From: Nocardioides cavernae
Lineage (GTDB): Bacteria > Actinomycetota > Actinomycetes > Propionibacteriales > Nocardioidaceae
Direction of reading: 5' to 3'
Assembly: GCF_013410035.1 (NCBI RefSeq)
Contig: NZ_JACCBW010000001.1
Span: 1,488,001 to 1,552,000 of the forward strand
Length of the DNA: 64,000 nt
Positions 17,470 to 26,678 of the stretch are shown piece after piece. The notes under the pieces are model-generated. The model worked only from the letters and a program-made list of their open reading frames with translations. It made no database searches and had not been told where the DNA came from. The translations under genes were made by a program, and so were the position numbers. Every line of letters starts with the position of its first letter. Within the stretch, counting starts at the first letter, position 1.

Positions 17470-19773
17470 GTGCGTGGGCGGTGGTGGACGGGCGCGTCGG
17501 CGCCGCCCCCGGCACCCTCGCCGTCGGCCGGCGGGGCGTACCGCATGTACCGCAGCATCGTCGGTGCGCTCGCCTGCCTGTACGCCAGCCTCGGCGTCTT
17601 CACCGCGCTGCCGCTGGTGGGCCGCCTGGCGTGGTCCGACCCCACGGTCGCGCAGCGGGTGAGCATCTCGGTCGTCCTGGGAGTCGTGGCCGTCCTGGTC
17701 CTGCTGCGCGGTGAGCGGACGGGCCAGCTCGTCCTGCTGGTCGTCACCTTCGTGCTCGCCACCCCCGCGCTGGGCACGTTCCCCGTGGCCAACGACAGCA
17801 CCGTGGGGATGCTGCTGTCCGCGATAGGGGTGATGGCGGCCCGGCTGCAGCCGATGACCCGCGCGCTCGCGCTCGTCGCGGTGCTCGGAGCGGTGCACGC
17901 CGCGACCGTGCTTCTACTCGACCTCCCGCAGGCCGGCCTGTCGCTCGACGCGATGGTCCTGGTCGTCGGGACCGCGGCCGCGGCGATCGGGTTCGTCAAC
18001 GCCATGCAGGCCAGCGCCATCGAGACCGAGCGGGTCGCCGCCTCCAACCGTGAGCGCGAGCGCGACCTCACCCGCGCCGAGGCCGAGCTGGCCGCACGGA
18101 CGATGAGCCGGCGGATCCTCCACGACGACGTCCTCGGGACGCTGCACCTCCTGTCGGACTCCACCGCACCGCCCGAGCGCGTACGCCAGCAGTGCCGCAC
18201 CACGGTCGAGGCGATCCGAGGCGTCATCTCCTCGGACGACCACGACGGGGGCGAGGACCCGGCGGGTGCCGGGGCGGCCGACCCCGACCCGGGGCTGCCG
18301 GAGTCGTACGCCGGACTGGTCGAGGCGCTGCGCGCGCAGTCACCCGTGCCGGTCGACCTCGACGTCGCCGGTCGGCCCCAGCGCCTGCCGGTGCTGGGGG
18401 AGGAGCACCGCTCCGTCCTGGTGCGCGCCGCAGCCGAGGGCGTGCGCAACGCCGTGCGGCACGGCCACGTCGACGCGGTCACGGTACGGCTGGCCGCCGA
18501 CCGCAACGAGGTGCGCGTCGAGGTCCTGGACCGCGGTGTCGGCCCCGGCCCGGCGCCTCGCAAGGGGTTCGGGCTGCGGGAGTCGGTGGAGCGGCCGCTC
18601 GCGCAGGCCGGGGGCCGCTCCGCGCTCCTCGAGCGCCCCGGCGGTGGTGCCGCGCTGGTCCTGGCGATCCCCCGCGACCCCGGGGGTGCCCTGCACCACG
18701 CCTACGGCCTCACCACCAACGGCCTGGGACCCGTCCGCGGCCTCGCCCGCACGGTCGCGCTCCCGCTCGGCCTCGCCTGGTCCGTCGTCGTGGTCAACAA
18801 CGTCGTCCGGCACCCGGAGACGTGGACGTCCGTCGTGGTCGCCGTCGGCTGGCTGGCGGTCACGGCGGCCATCGTGCGGCGCATCGAGCGCGGGGGCCCC
18901 GGGCCCGCGTGGGTCACCCTCGTGGCGCTGGCGACCGTCGTCGTGCAGGTCCTCGGCCTGGCCCTGCTGCCGGCGGGGGCGATGCTCGACTTCCGGTCGT
19001 GGTCGATCGGCATGAGCGCGGTGCCCCTCGTCGTCCTGCTGCTCTCCCTGCCCCTCCCCATCGGCCTCCCGGTGCTGCTCGTCCACGTGCTGCTCGTCCT
19101 CCTCGCCCCGCAGGTGCGTCCCGAGCTGACCGGCGGGCTGTTCCCGTGGGGGTCGCTCAACGCCGTCATCACCTGCCCCGTGCCCTCGCTCGTGCTGGGC
19201 ACGCTGATCCGCCGCCAGGGCAGGTCGTTGCGGGACCTGCGGCGCCTGGAGCGCGCGCTCGACCAGCGCCGGGCCGCGGATGCATGGCGGGCCACCATGA
19301 CCGACCTCTACTTCACCCACGTGCGCGACGAGGTGCTGCCGTGGCTCGACGAGATCGCCCGCGGCGAGCGCACGCCGGACGCGCCCGACACGGTCGCCCA
19401 CGCGCGGCTCCTCGCCGTCGCCGCACGCGACGACCTCTACGCCCCGGGGTTCTTCGACGACGCCCTGCGCGACGACGTGGCCCGGTTCCGGTCCGAGGGC
19501 GGGGTCGTCGAGCTGCGCGCCGGCCTGCACCCGGGCGCCCACGAGCGCGCCCTCGGCCGGGTGCTGCGCGCGCTGCTGCCCGCGTCCCCCGGCCGCCGGA
19601 TCATCGTCACGCCCCCCGCGGCGGACGACCGCCGGGTGCGGATCTCGATCGTCCCCGCACCGGACGCACCGGCCATCGACGCCGCACGGGCTGGAGCCGG
19701 GTCCGCCCTGCGCGCCGACGTCGACCCCTACCGCGCCGTCCTGCTCGTCGACGACCTCCCCGGATCGGGGTAG
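17470..19773 (+). CDS. Tandem sensor histidine kinase with two membrane modules
   Basis: 767-residue membrane sensor. The N-terminal half has about five hydrophobic segments (residues ~27–190), then a HisKA_3-like dimerisation helix RRILHDDVLGTLHLLSD with His218, and a HATPase domain with N-box EGVRNAVRHG, G1 DRGVGPG (about 352) and G2 GFGLRESV. A second membrane block (about 425–580) and a cytoplasmic tail follow. The tail (TDLYFTHVRDEVLPWLDEI, then SEGGVVELRAG and RRIIVTPPAADDRRVRISIV) looks like a second, degenerate kinase unit without ATP-binding boxes. The GTG at 17470 has AGGGGGG upstream. It pairs with the regulator gene 4 bases downstream. The signal is unknown. Confidence 0.85.
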   Translation: MRGRWWTGASAPPPAPSPSAGGAYRMYRSIVGALACLYASLGVFTALPLVGRLAWSDPTVAQRVSISVVLGVVAVLVLLRGERTGQLVLLVVTFVLATPALGTFPVANDSTVGMLLSAIGVMAARLQPMTRALALVAVLGAVHAATVLLLDLPQAGLSLDAMVLVVGTAAAAIGFVNAMQASAIETERVAASNRERERDLTRAEAELAARTMSRRILHDDVLGTLHLLSDSTAPPERVRQQCRTTVEAIRGVISSDDHDGGEDPAGAGAADPDPGLPESYAGLVEALRAQSPVPVDLDVAGRPQRLPVLGEEHRSVLVRAAAEGVRNAVRHGHVDAVTVRLAADRNEVRVEVLDRGVGPGPAPRKGFGLRESVERPLAQAGGRSALLERPGGGAALVLAIPRDPGGALHHAYGLTTNGLGPVRGLARTVALPLGLAWSVVVVNNVVRHPETWTSVVVAVGWLAVTAAIVRRIERGGPGPAWVTLVALATVVVQVLGLALLPAGAMLDFRSWSIGMSAVPLVVLLLSLPLPIGLPVLLVHVLLVLLAPQVRPELTGGLFPWGSLNAVITCPVPSLVLGTLIRRQGRSLRDLRRLERALDQRRAADAWRATMTDLYFTHVRDEVLPWLDEIARGERTPDAPDTVAHARLLAVAARDDLYAPGFFDDALRDDVARFRSEGGVVELRAGLHPGAHERALGRVLRALLPASPGRRIIVTPPAADDRRVRISIVPAPDAPAIDAARAGAGSALRADVDPYRAVLLVDDLPGSG

Positions 19774-19777
19774 AGAC

Positions 19778-20443
19778 ATGACCGTCCGAGAGGGGTATCC
19801 CTTCCCTGTGAGCACCGACCGAGCCTCCGTCGCCGTCCTCGACAACCAGGAGGTCGTCCGCGACGGCGTCGCGGCGGCCGTGGGCCGGCACGCCGACGAC
19901 CTCGTGATGGCGGGGTCCTATGCAGCGGTCGAGCAGGTCGACCTCACGTCGCCGGGGCCGGACGCCCTCGTGCTGGACCTCTACCTCGGACGCGACGACG
20001 AGCTCGTGCTCGAGCACGTCCCGGCCCTCACCGGCTGGGCCGGTGTGGTCGTGCTGCACACGGCCGAGGAGAAGCCGGTCCCGCTGCGCCGCGCGCTCGC
20101 CCTGGGGGTGCACGGCGTCGTGCTGAAGAACGACGGCACCGAGGCGCTGCTCGACGTCGTACGCCGCGCGCTGGCGGGCGAGTTCGTCTGCAGCAGCGTG
20201 CTGGCGGAGGCCCTGGTCAGCGACCCGGACGTGATGCCGCGCCTGACCGCCCGCGAGGTCGAGGTGCTCGACAACCTGCGCGACGGCCTCACCCAGCGCC
20301 AGGTCGGCTCACGCCTCGGGGTCGCCGAGGAGACCGTGCGCGCGCACCTCAAGTCGGTCCGCGCGAAGTACGTCGACGTCGCGCGCGACGTGACCAACAC
20401 CGGCAGCCTCATCCGCGAGGCGGGCCGGGACGGCTGGATCTGA
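19778..20443 (+). CDS. LuxR-family response regulator
   Basis: 221-residue NarL/LuxR-type regulator, the likely partner of the preceding kinase. The receiver domain has a phospho-acceptor Asp in ALVLDLYLG, a Thr in VVVLHTAEE and Lys in GVVLKNDG; the usual acidic pair is DN (VLDNQEVV) instead of DD. The DNA-binding domain is LTAREVEVLDNLRDGLTQRQ followed by VGSRLGVAEETVRAHLKSV. The ATG at 19778 has GGGG 7 bases upstream, inside the kinase stop region. A GTG at 19808, just before the receiver fold, is the alternative. Targets are unknown. Confidence 0.9.
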   Translation: MTVREGYPFPVSTDRASVAVLDNQEVVRDGVAAAVGRHADDLVMAGSYAAVEQVDLTSPGPDALVLDLYLGRDDELVLEHVPALTGWAGVVVLHTAEEKPVPLRRALALGVHGVVLKNDGTEALLDVVRRALAGEFVCSSVLAEALVSDPDVMPRLTAREVEVLDNLRDGLTQRQVGSRLGVAEETVRAHLKSVRAKYVDVARDVTNTGSLIREAGRDGWI

Positions 20444-20466
20444 GACGGGGACCCGACCGGCTCCGG

Positions 20467-21480
20467 TCAGGCCCGCGCGGTCTCCACCTGCTCCTCGATG
20501 GCCTCCACGGTGGCGGCGGCGTCGCCGGCGGTGGACGCCTCGTGGTCGAGCGCGGCGATGAAGCGCTCGGCGTCGAGCGCGGCCTGGCAGCCGGTGCCGG
20601 CGGCCGTGATGGCCTGTCGGTAGTGGTGGTCCACCAGGTCGCCGGCGGCGAAGACGCCCGGCAGGTTGGTCTTGGTCGACGGGTGGTCGACGAGCACGTA
20701 GCCGTCGTCGTCGAGGTCGACCTGGCCGGTCAGCAGCTCCGAGCGGGGGTCGTGGCCGATAGCGATGAACAGGCCGGTGACGTCGAGCTGGCGCTCCTCG
20801 CCGGTGACCGTGTCGCGCAGGTCGATCGACTCGAGCTTGTCGGCGCCGTTGATCGCGGCCACCTCGGAGTTCCAGACCATCTCAAGCTTGGGGTCGGCGA
20901 AGGCGCGCTCCTGCATGATCTTCGAGGCGCGCAGCTCGCCGCGGCGGTGGACGAGGTAGACCTTGGAGGCGAAGCGGGTGAGGAAGGTGGCCTCCTCCAC
21001 GGCGGAGTCGCCGCCGCCGATGACGGCGATGGCCTGCTCGCGGAAGAAGAACCCGTCGCAGGTCGCGCACCAGGAGACGCCGCGGCCCGACAGCTCGTCC
21101 TCACGGGGCAGGCCGAGCTTGCGGTAGCCCGAGCCCGTCGCGAGGATCACCGAGCGCGCGGTGTAGGTGTCGGTGGCCGTCCTCACGACCTTGACGTCGC
21201 CGGTGAGGTCCACCTCGACGACGTCGTCGGAGACCAGCTCGGCGCCGAAGCGCTCGGCCTGGGCGCGCATCTCGTCCATCAGCGCCGGGCCCATGATGCC
21301 GTCGCGGAAGCCGGGGAAGTTCTCCACCTCGGTGGTGTTCATCAACGCACCGCCGGCGGTGACCGATCCCTCGAAGACCAGGGGGTTGAGCGAGGCGCGA
21401 GCGGCGTAGACGGCTGCGGTGTAGCCGGAGGGGCCGGAGCCGATGATGATGACGTTGCGCGTCTCGGTGCTGGTGCTCAT
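20467..21480 (-). CDS. trxB: Thioredoxin-disulfide reductase
   Basis: 337-residue FAD enzyme passing electrons from NADPH to thioredoxin. FAD motif [16 protein letters not shown] (about residues 13–28), redox centre [15 protein letters not shown] motif [13 protein letters not shown] and the second FAD motif [20 protein letters not shown] are all present. The C-terminal ~25 residues (after AERFIAALD) form an Ala/Glu/Thr-rich tail beyond the usual end. It is downstream of, and on the same strand as, the anti-sigma/sigM genes. The regulator gene to its left is convergent. Confidence 0.96.
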   Translation of the reverse strand: MSTSTETRNVIIIGSGPSGYTAAVYAARASLNPLVFEGSVTAGGALMNTTEVENFPGFRDGIMGPALMDEMRAQAERFGAELVSDDVVEVDLTGDVKVVRTATDTYTARSVILATGSGYRKLGLPREDELSGRGVSWCATCDGFFFREQAIAVIGGGDSAVEEATFLTRFASKVYLVHRRGELRASKIMQERAFADPKLEMVWNSEVAAINGADKLESIDLRDTVTGEERQLDVTGLFIAIGHDPRSELLTGQVDLDDDGYVLVDHPSTKTNLPGVFAAGDLVDHHYRQAITAAGTGCQAALDAERFIAALDHEASTAGDAAATVEAIEEQVETARA

Positions 21481-21579
21481 GAGCGGTCAGTGACTCCTGG
21501 TGGGATCTGGGGACGGACGTGGTGTACGCCGGTCTCAACCGATCGTAGGCGACCGTTGTTCCACGCGGGCGGGCCCGGC

Positions 21580-22284
21580 TCAGGGCGCGGGCAGCACCGT
21601 CTCGCGCAGCGGCTCGTCGCCCGCGCCGCACGCGTAGACCGCCACGCGCTGCTCGTCGCCGCTCGGTCGCCCGTAGACCACCACCACCGGCACGTCGTCG
21701 AGGGTGGCGTACGCCCGCCGGCCGGGCCCGAGGCCCGGCATGAGGCAGTCGCCGAGGATGCTCGCCTCGGCGGAGTCCTGCGAGCGCGGCCGGGCCGCGG
21801 CACGCAGGCGCAGGAGCTGGGCGTCGAGGGTGTCGTCGTCGGCGGGCGCCAGCTCGGGGGCGTCGGTGAGCCCCCGCTTGGCCTCGGGCGTGAGCTCCGA
21901 CGACATGGCGCTCGGGTCCTCGATCCCCGCCCCCGCGTCGTCGGAGGCCTCGGGGGACGGTGCCGACTCGGCCTGCGACGCACCGCCACTGTCGGCGGAG
22001 TCGTTCGCCCCGCGCGGGAGGGCCTGGCCCAGGGCGACGCCGGCCACGACCACCGCGGCCGCAGCGAGCACGCCCATCCCCGTGAGCCGGCGGCGTCGGG
22101 CCCCCAGGTCGACCACGGGTGCGCTGCCGGCGTCGCCGGACTCCGCGCGCTCGGCGACCAGGGCGGCCAGGGTCTCGTTGAGGCGGCTGACGACCTCCGG
22201 CGGCGGCGGCCCGTCGTGGCGCGCGTCGGCGAGCAGGCGTCGTACGGCCTCCTGCTCGGGCGTCAGGTCGGACGGGTCGGTCAT
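21580..22284 (-). CDS. Putative anti-sigma factor (RsmA-like by position)
   Basis: 234-residue single-pass membrane protein. The cytoplasmic N terminus (1–~65) includes PPEVVSRLNETLAALVAERA. A transmembrane segment GMGVLAAAAVVVAGVALGQA (about 69–88) follows, then an extracytoplasmic domain with an acidic Ser-rich linker. The position directly downstream of sigM and upstream of trxB equals that of mycobacterial rsmA, so an anti-SigM role is inferred; a classic zinc-binding anti-sigma motif is not seen. Start ATG at 22284 with GGAGG 8 bases upstream. Confidence 0.7.
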   Translation of the reverse strand: MTDPSDLTPEQEAVRRLLADARHDGPPPPEVVSRLNETLAALVAERAESGDAGSAPVVDLGARRRRLTGMGVLAAAAVVVAGVALGQALPRGANDSADSGGASQAESAPSPEASDDAGAGIEDPSAMSSELTPEAKRGLTDAPELAPADDDTLDAQLLRLRAAARPRSQDSAEASILGDCLMPGLGPGRRAYATLDDVPVVVVYGRPSGDEQRVAVYACGAGDEPLRETVLPAP

Positions 22285-22358
22285 CGGTGGTCACCTCCTC
22301 CGAGGCAGCGGCGGGTGGGACAGCGGCGGGTGGGGCAGGGCTGGGCAGGGCTCGGGGC

Positions 22359-23027
22359 TCAGGACACGGGCGGCCCACGAGGGCGCACGGTCGGTTGGAC
22401 GGGGCCGTCGGGCGGCGGGTTCCCGTGAGGCGGGTCACCGTCGGGCTGGTGCAGGTCGGCGAGCAGCGCGGCGAGCTTCGTACGCCCGCGCGAGCAGCGC
22501 GACTTCACCGTGCCCTCGGCGCAGCCGAGCATCTCGGCGACCTCGGCCACGGGGTAGCCCTCCATGTCCACGAGCACCAGGGCCGCCCGTTGCTCGGCCG
22601 GGAGGGTCGCGAGCGCGGCCAGCACGCGCCGGCGCCGCTCGGCGTCCTCCGCGGCCGCGTCGGGCTCGTCGTCGTGGACGGCGGTCGCGACGACCGTGCC
22701 ACGGTCCTCGACGTCGTCGGGCAGCGCGTCGAAGCGCCGGATCTTCGCTGCCCGGAGCCGGTCGAGGCAGGCGTTGACGACGACCCGGTGCAGCCAGGTC
22801 GTGACGGCGGCGTCGCCGCGGAAGGAGCCCGCCCGGCGGAAGGCGGCGATCATGCCGTCCTGGAGCCCGTCGGCGGCGTCCTCGGGGTTGCCCATCGTGC
22901 GCAGCGCGACGGCCCAGAGCCGGTCGCGGTGCCGGGCGAAGAGGACGCCGAAGGCGTCGGCGTCGCCGTCGACGTGGGCGCGCAGCAGGTCCAGGTCGGA
23001 CCTGTCGTCGGTCGGCGGGGTGGTCAT
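22359..23027 (-). CDS. sigM: RNA polymerase ECF sigma factor SigM
   Basis: 222-residue ECF sigma factor. Region 2 contains AFGVLFARHRDRLWAVAL and NPEDAADGLQDGMIAAFRRA; region 4 contains LPAEQRAALVLVDMEGYPVA followed by EVAEMLGCAEGTVKSR. A Pro-rich tail of about 30 residues ends the protein. The ATG at 23027 overlaps the stop of the pseudokinase gene as ATGA. Naming follows the conserved murJ–sigM–anti-sigma–trxB order of Mycobacterium and Nocardioides relatives; in mycobacteria SigM controls stationary-phase and ESX-related genes. Confidence 0.9.
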   Translation of the reverse strand: MTTPPTDDRSDLDLLRAHVDGDADAFGVLFARHRDRLWAVALRTMGNPEDAADGLQDGMIAAFRRAGSFRGDAAVTTWLHRVVVNACLDRLRAAKIRRFDALPDDVEDRGTVVATAVHDDEPDAAAEDAERRRRVLAALATLPAEQRAALVLVDMEGYPVAEVAEMLGCAEGTVKSRCSRGRTKLAALLADLHQPDGDPPHGNPPPDGPVQPTVRPRGPPVS

Positions 23028-24973
23028 CCGAGCACCTGCACCTCGGTGATCGTGCCGCGGAAGCCGCCGTCCACGGGCGGCAGCAGCGTCAGCCAGATGG
23101 TGACGTAGCGCCCGGACACGGCCTCGTCGAGGTCGATGGTGAGGTCGCCGGTGCCGGACTGCGTGGCGACGGGGGTCAACCCCGCGATGGCGGTCGGCGC
23201 GTCGGTGGTGACGTAGGCCGCGAGCGAGGTCTCGCCGCCCTGCGTCGACACGACCACCCGGCGCACGCCCTTCACGGCGCCGAGGTCGACGACCAGGCCG
23301 ACGCCGGTCTTGAGCCCGCCGGGACCGAAGTTCTGCAGGTAGGTCGAGGTGCTCCACGAGGTCGCGGGGTCGCCGTCGAGGACGTTGGCCACCGCGTCCG
23401 GGTTCTCCTGGCCGCCGTCGGTGCCCTGCGGGTCGAAGTCGTCGGCCACCAGGCCCTCGAACGGCGTCGGCGCGGCGGCGGACGGCGAGGCGCTCGTCGT
23501 GGGCTCGTCGTCCGACTCGGTGATCGCGGGACGCCCGAGCTGGTAGGCCGCGACGGCAGCGACGCCGACGAGCAGGCAGAGGCCGACGATCATCGCGAGG
23601 CGGATCCAGCTGCGTCCCGGCACCTGGTCGTCGGTGTCCTCGAAGCCCTCGCCGGTGCCCCAGCGGTCCTCCGTCCACTGGCCCGAGCCCCACGAGCCGG
23701 TGTCGCGACCGGGCGGACGCACGCCGGAGTCGCGCGAGCCGTCCTGCGAGGAGTCCCAGGGCCAGTAGTCGGGGTTGCCCTGGGCGGCCTTGCTGCCGGC
23801 CCGCGGCCGTCGTACGGGCTGGCCGTCCGGCGGGTCCGGCGCGAACAGCGGCTTCGGCGTCGGGTCGCTCAGCGGGGGCGGGGGCGCGGGCTTGTCGGCG
23901 CGGGCCCGCAGCCAGTCGACCTCGTCGTCGTCGTGGAACACCGGCATCCCGGCCTGCGTCGGCAGGTCGGTGCTGGCGGTGGGAGGCGCCGGCTGCACGA
24001 CGGTCTCGGGGCCGGCCTCGTTCGCGGGCTCGACCACCGGCGCGGGCTCCGGTGGCGGCTCGACCACCGGCGGGGGCGCGGGCTCCGGTGGCGGCTCCTC
24101 GGCGCGGAAGTCGGTGGTCACCTGCGGCTCGGGCTCCGCGGCCGGGACGTCGGGGCCGGGCGGCACCGCTCCCCGGTTGACCGGCACCGGGACGTGGGTC
24201 CCGGTCATCTCGCCGACGTAGTCGTGGAGCAGGTCCCGGGTCTCGTGGGCGGACGGGTGCGCGGCGCCCTCGACGTCGCCCGGATTGAGGACGCGGTCGC
24301 AGTACGCGTCGAGCGCGCGCGGGATGCCGGCGCGGACGCGCCGGGGGCGCAGCACCTCGCCGTGGACCTCGGGAGCGGGCGGCAGCGCCGACTGCGACAC
24401 CCCGGCCCACTTGCCGGTGAGCGCGCAGTAGAGCAGCCCGGCGAGGTCGACCTCGTCGACGTTGACCCGCCCCGGCGGCAGCCCGCGCAGGGCGGCCTCG
24501 ACGCCGAACCCGATCAGGCGCACCTGGCCGTGCTGGTCGATGAGCACGTTCTCCGGGGTCAGGCAGCCGTGCGCCAGCCCGGCGTCGTGCGCCTCGGCGA
24601 TCGCGTCGGCGACCTCCGCCACCAGCCACGCCGCCCGGCGCGGGGGCAGGGGGCCCTCCCGGGTGAGCAGGATGTCGAGGGAGTCGCCCTGTCCCCACTC
24701 GTTGACGACGAAGCAGCGACCGTCGACGACCTCGGCGTCGAGCACCCGCAGCAGGCGCCGGTTGATGACCGGTCCGGCGCGGCGGGCCGCCTCGATGACG
24801 GGGCCCGAGCGCTCGTCGTCCGCGGCGAGGATGTGCACGGCGACGGGCCGGTGCAGCACGAGGTCGTGCGCGCGCCAGAAGCGCCCGTTGCCCGCCTCGG
24901 CGAGCAGGTCGTCGAGGCGGTAGCGCTCGGCGAGCACGTCACCGGCCTGCATCCACGTCGTCACCGCGCTCAC
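23024..24973 (-). CDS. Membrane-anchored pseudokinase with extracellular discoidin-like domain
   Basis: 649-residue protein. Residues ~10–260 form a protein-kinase-like fold that cannot be a normal kinase: the catalytic loop reads LAHGCLTPENVLI (HGC for HRD), the DFG motif is IGFG, and the ATP lysine position is His (VAVHILAAD). A long Pro/Glu-rich linker follows, then one membrane helix (IVGLCLLVGVAAVAAYQLG) and a C-terminal F5/8-type-C-like domain (ANVLDGDPATSWST to ITEVQVLG). In M. tuberculosis the matching pseudokinase is fused to MurJ and, when phosphorylated by PknB, recruits FhaA; here it is a separate gene 67 bases after murJ. The GTG at 24973 has GAGGA. Confidence 0.85.
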   Translation of the reverse strand: MSAVTTWMQAGDVLAERYRLDDLLAEAGNGRFWRAHDLVLHRPVAVHILAADDERSGPVIEAARRAGPVINRRLLRVLDAEVVDGRCFVVNEWGQGDSLDILLTREGPLPPRRAAWLVAEVADAIAEAHDAGLAHGCLTPENVLIDQHGQVRLIGFGVEAALRGLPPGRVNVDEVDLAGLLYCALTGKWAGVSQSALPPAPEVHGEVLRPRRVRAGIPRALDAYCDRVLNPGDVEGAAHPSAHETRDLLHDYVGEMTGTHVPVPVNRGAVPPGPDVPAAEPEPQVTTDFRAEEPPPEPAPPPVVEPPPEPAPVVEPANEAGPETVVQPAPPTASTDLPTQAGMPVFHDDDEVDWLRARADKPAPPPPLSDPTPKPLFAPDPPDGQPVRRPRAGSKAAQGNPDYWPWDSSQDGSRDSGVRPPGRDTGSWGSGQWTEDRWGTGEGFEDTDDQVPGRSWIRLAMIVGLCLLVGVAAVAAYQLGRPAITESDDEPTTSASPSAAAPTPFEGLVADDFDPQGTDGGQENPDAVANVLDGDPATSWSTSTYLQNFGPGGLKTGVGLVVDLGAVKGVRRVVVSTQGGETSLAAYVTTDAPTAIAGLTPVATQSGTGDLTIDLDEAVSGRYVTIWLTLLPPVDGGFRGTITEVQVLG

Positions 24974-25040
24974 CCCCGTTCCTCCGCTCGACCCGGCGCG
25001 ATACCTGCTTGCGGCCACTCTAGGCAGTCCCGGCCGGCAA

Positions 25041-26678
25041 TCAGCGGCGGCGCAGCCGGGCCGTCACGGTGTCGACCAGCGCGGTCACCTCGCGCACGTG
25101 CAGGAGCCGGGCCCCGAGCAGGACGACCAGCAGCCCGACGCCCCCGCTCAGGCCGCCGCGCAGCAGGCCCAGCACCGGGCCGGGCCGGTCGCCCAGCCCG
25201 GACAGCGCGAGCTCCACGAGCCAGGCCGCCGCGCCCGCCGCGGCCAGCACCAGCGCCATCCGGACGAGGAAGCGCACCAGCGCTCGTGCCTGGAGCCCGC
25301 CCACCTGGCGCTGGAGCAGGACGAAGCTCGCGACGGCACCCACGGCGTACGACGCGAGGTAGGCCACGACCAGCATCGGCGCGGTCTCCTCCGGGGGCCG
25401 CGACGGCACGAGCACGGTCGCCACGACGATGTTGGTGAGGGAGACCGCGAGCTGGATGAAGAACACCAGCCGGGTCATCTCCATGGCGTAGAAGCCGCGC
25501 AGCATGAAGTAGTGGACGGTGAAGAACACGAGCGCCGGCCCGAAGACCGCGAGCGTCGGCGCGAAGGCGGCCGCGGCGTCCCGGTCGCCCCAGCCGAAGG
25601 CCACCGCGGCGACGTCGTCGGCCACGACCGGCAGCAGGACGGCGAAGGGCAGCACGAGGGCCAGCGCGGTGCGCAGCGTCGAGCCCACGGTGGTGCCGAG
25701 CTCGTCGAGCCGCCCCTCGTGGGCGTAGGTCGACAACCGCGGCAGGATCGCCGTCGCCAGCGACACGGTGACGATCGAGTGCGGCACCATCATGATCAGC
25801 AGGCTGCTGGAGTAGATGGTGTAGCCGGTGCCGTCGCCGCCGTCGGCGGCGCCACCCGAGGCGAGCTTGACGACCACGAAGTACGCCGCCTGCGTCGCCA
25901 CCACGAACAGGACGGTCCACACGCCGAGGGACAGCGTCTTGCGGAGCTCGGGGTCGCGGAAGTCGAAGCGCGGGCGGTAGGTGAAGCCGGACGCGCGGAG
26001 GTAGGGCAGCAGCACCAGGCACTGCGCGACGATGCCGAGCGTCGACCCGAGGCCGAGCAGGACCTCCTGGCCGGTGTCGAGCGGGGCGTACTTCCCTGGG
26101 CCGTCGCCGACCGGGCCCCAGACGAGGAGGTATGCGACGAGCATGGCCACGGACAGGGCGTTGTTGGCGATCGGCGCCCACATCATCGGCCCGAAGCGGC
26201 CGCGCGCGTTGAGCACCTGCCCGACCAGCACGTACATCCCGTAGAAGAACACCTGCGGCAGGCACCAGCGGGTGAGGTCGACGATCGACTCGAGGTGCGC
26301 GACCCGGTCCGGCTCGAGGTAGCGGCCGTCGAGGTAGAGCCGCAGCAGCCACGGTGCGCCCGCCACGAGGATCGCGGTCACCGCGCCGAGGAAGAGCGCC
26401 GACAGGGTGATGACCCGGCTGGCGTAGGCGTCCCCGCCGTCGGGGTCGTCCTTGATCCGCCGCACCAGCTGGGGGACGAGCACCGCGTTGAAGATGCCCC
26501 CCGCCAGCAGGATGTAGACCATGTTGGGCAGCGTGTTGGCAATGGTGAACAGGTCGCCGCGCAGCGCGTAGCCGAGTGCCGCGACGAGCAGCGCGCTGCG
26601 GATGAAGCCGGACGCGCGGGAGAAGATGGTGCCGGCGGCCATCACGGCCGAGGACGCCAGGATCCGCTGGTCGCTCAT
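25041..26678 (-). CDS. murJ: Lipid II flippase MurJ
   Basis: 545-residue polytopic membrane protein of the MurJ/MviN family that flips lipid II for peptidoglycan synthesis. It starts with SSAVMAAGTIFSRASGFIRS, the typical first helix with its conserved Arg, and carries about 14 hydrophobic helices. Its ATG overlaps the DUF6049 gene stop by four bases. Unlike the mycobacterial protein it ends without a fused kinase-like domain, which is encoded by the next gene. Confidence 0.93.
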   Translation of the reverse strand: MSDQRILASSAVMAAGTIFSRASGFIRSALLVAALGYALRGDLFTIANTLPNMVYILLAGGIFNAVLVPQLVRRIKDDPDGGDAYASRVITLSALFLGAVTAILVAGAPWLLRLYLDGRYLEPDRVAHLESIVDLTRWCLPQVFFYGMYVLVGQVLNARGRFGPMMWAPIANNALSVAMLVAYLLVWGPVGDGPGKYAPLDTGQEVLLGLGSTLGIVAQCLVLLPYLRASGFTYRPRFDFRDPELRKTLSLGVWTVLFVVATQAAYFVVVKLASGGAADGGDGTGYTIYSSSLLIMMVPHSIVTVSLATAILPRLSTYAHEGRLDELGTTVGSTLRTALALVLPFAVLLPVVADDVAAVAFGWGDRDAAAAFAPTLAVFGPALVFFTVHYFMLRGFYAMEMTRLVFFIQLAVSLTNIVVATVLVPSRPPEETAPMLVVAYLASYAVGAVASFVLLQRQVGGLQARALVRFLVRMALVLAAAGAAAWLVELALSGLGDRPGPVLGLLRGGLSGGVGLLVVLLGARLLHVREVTALVDTVTARLRRR

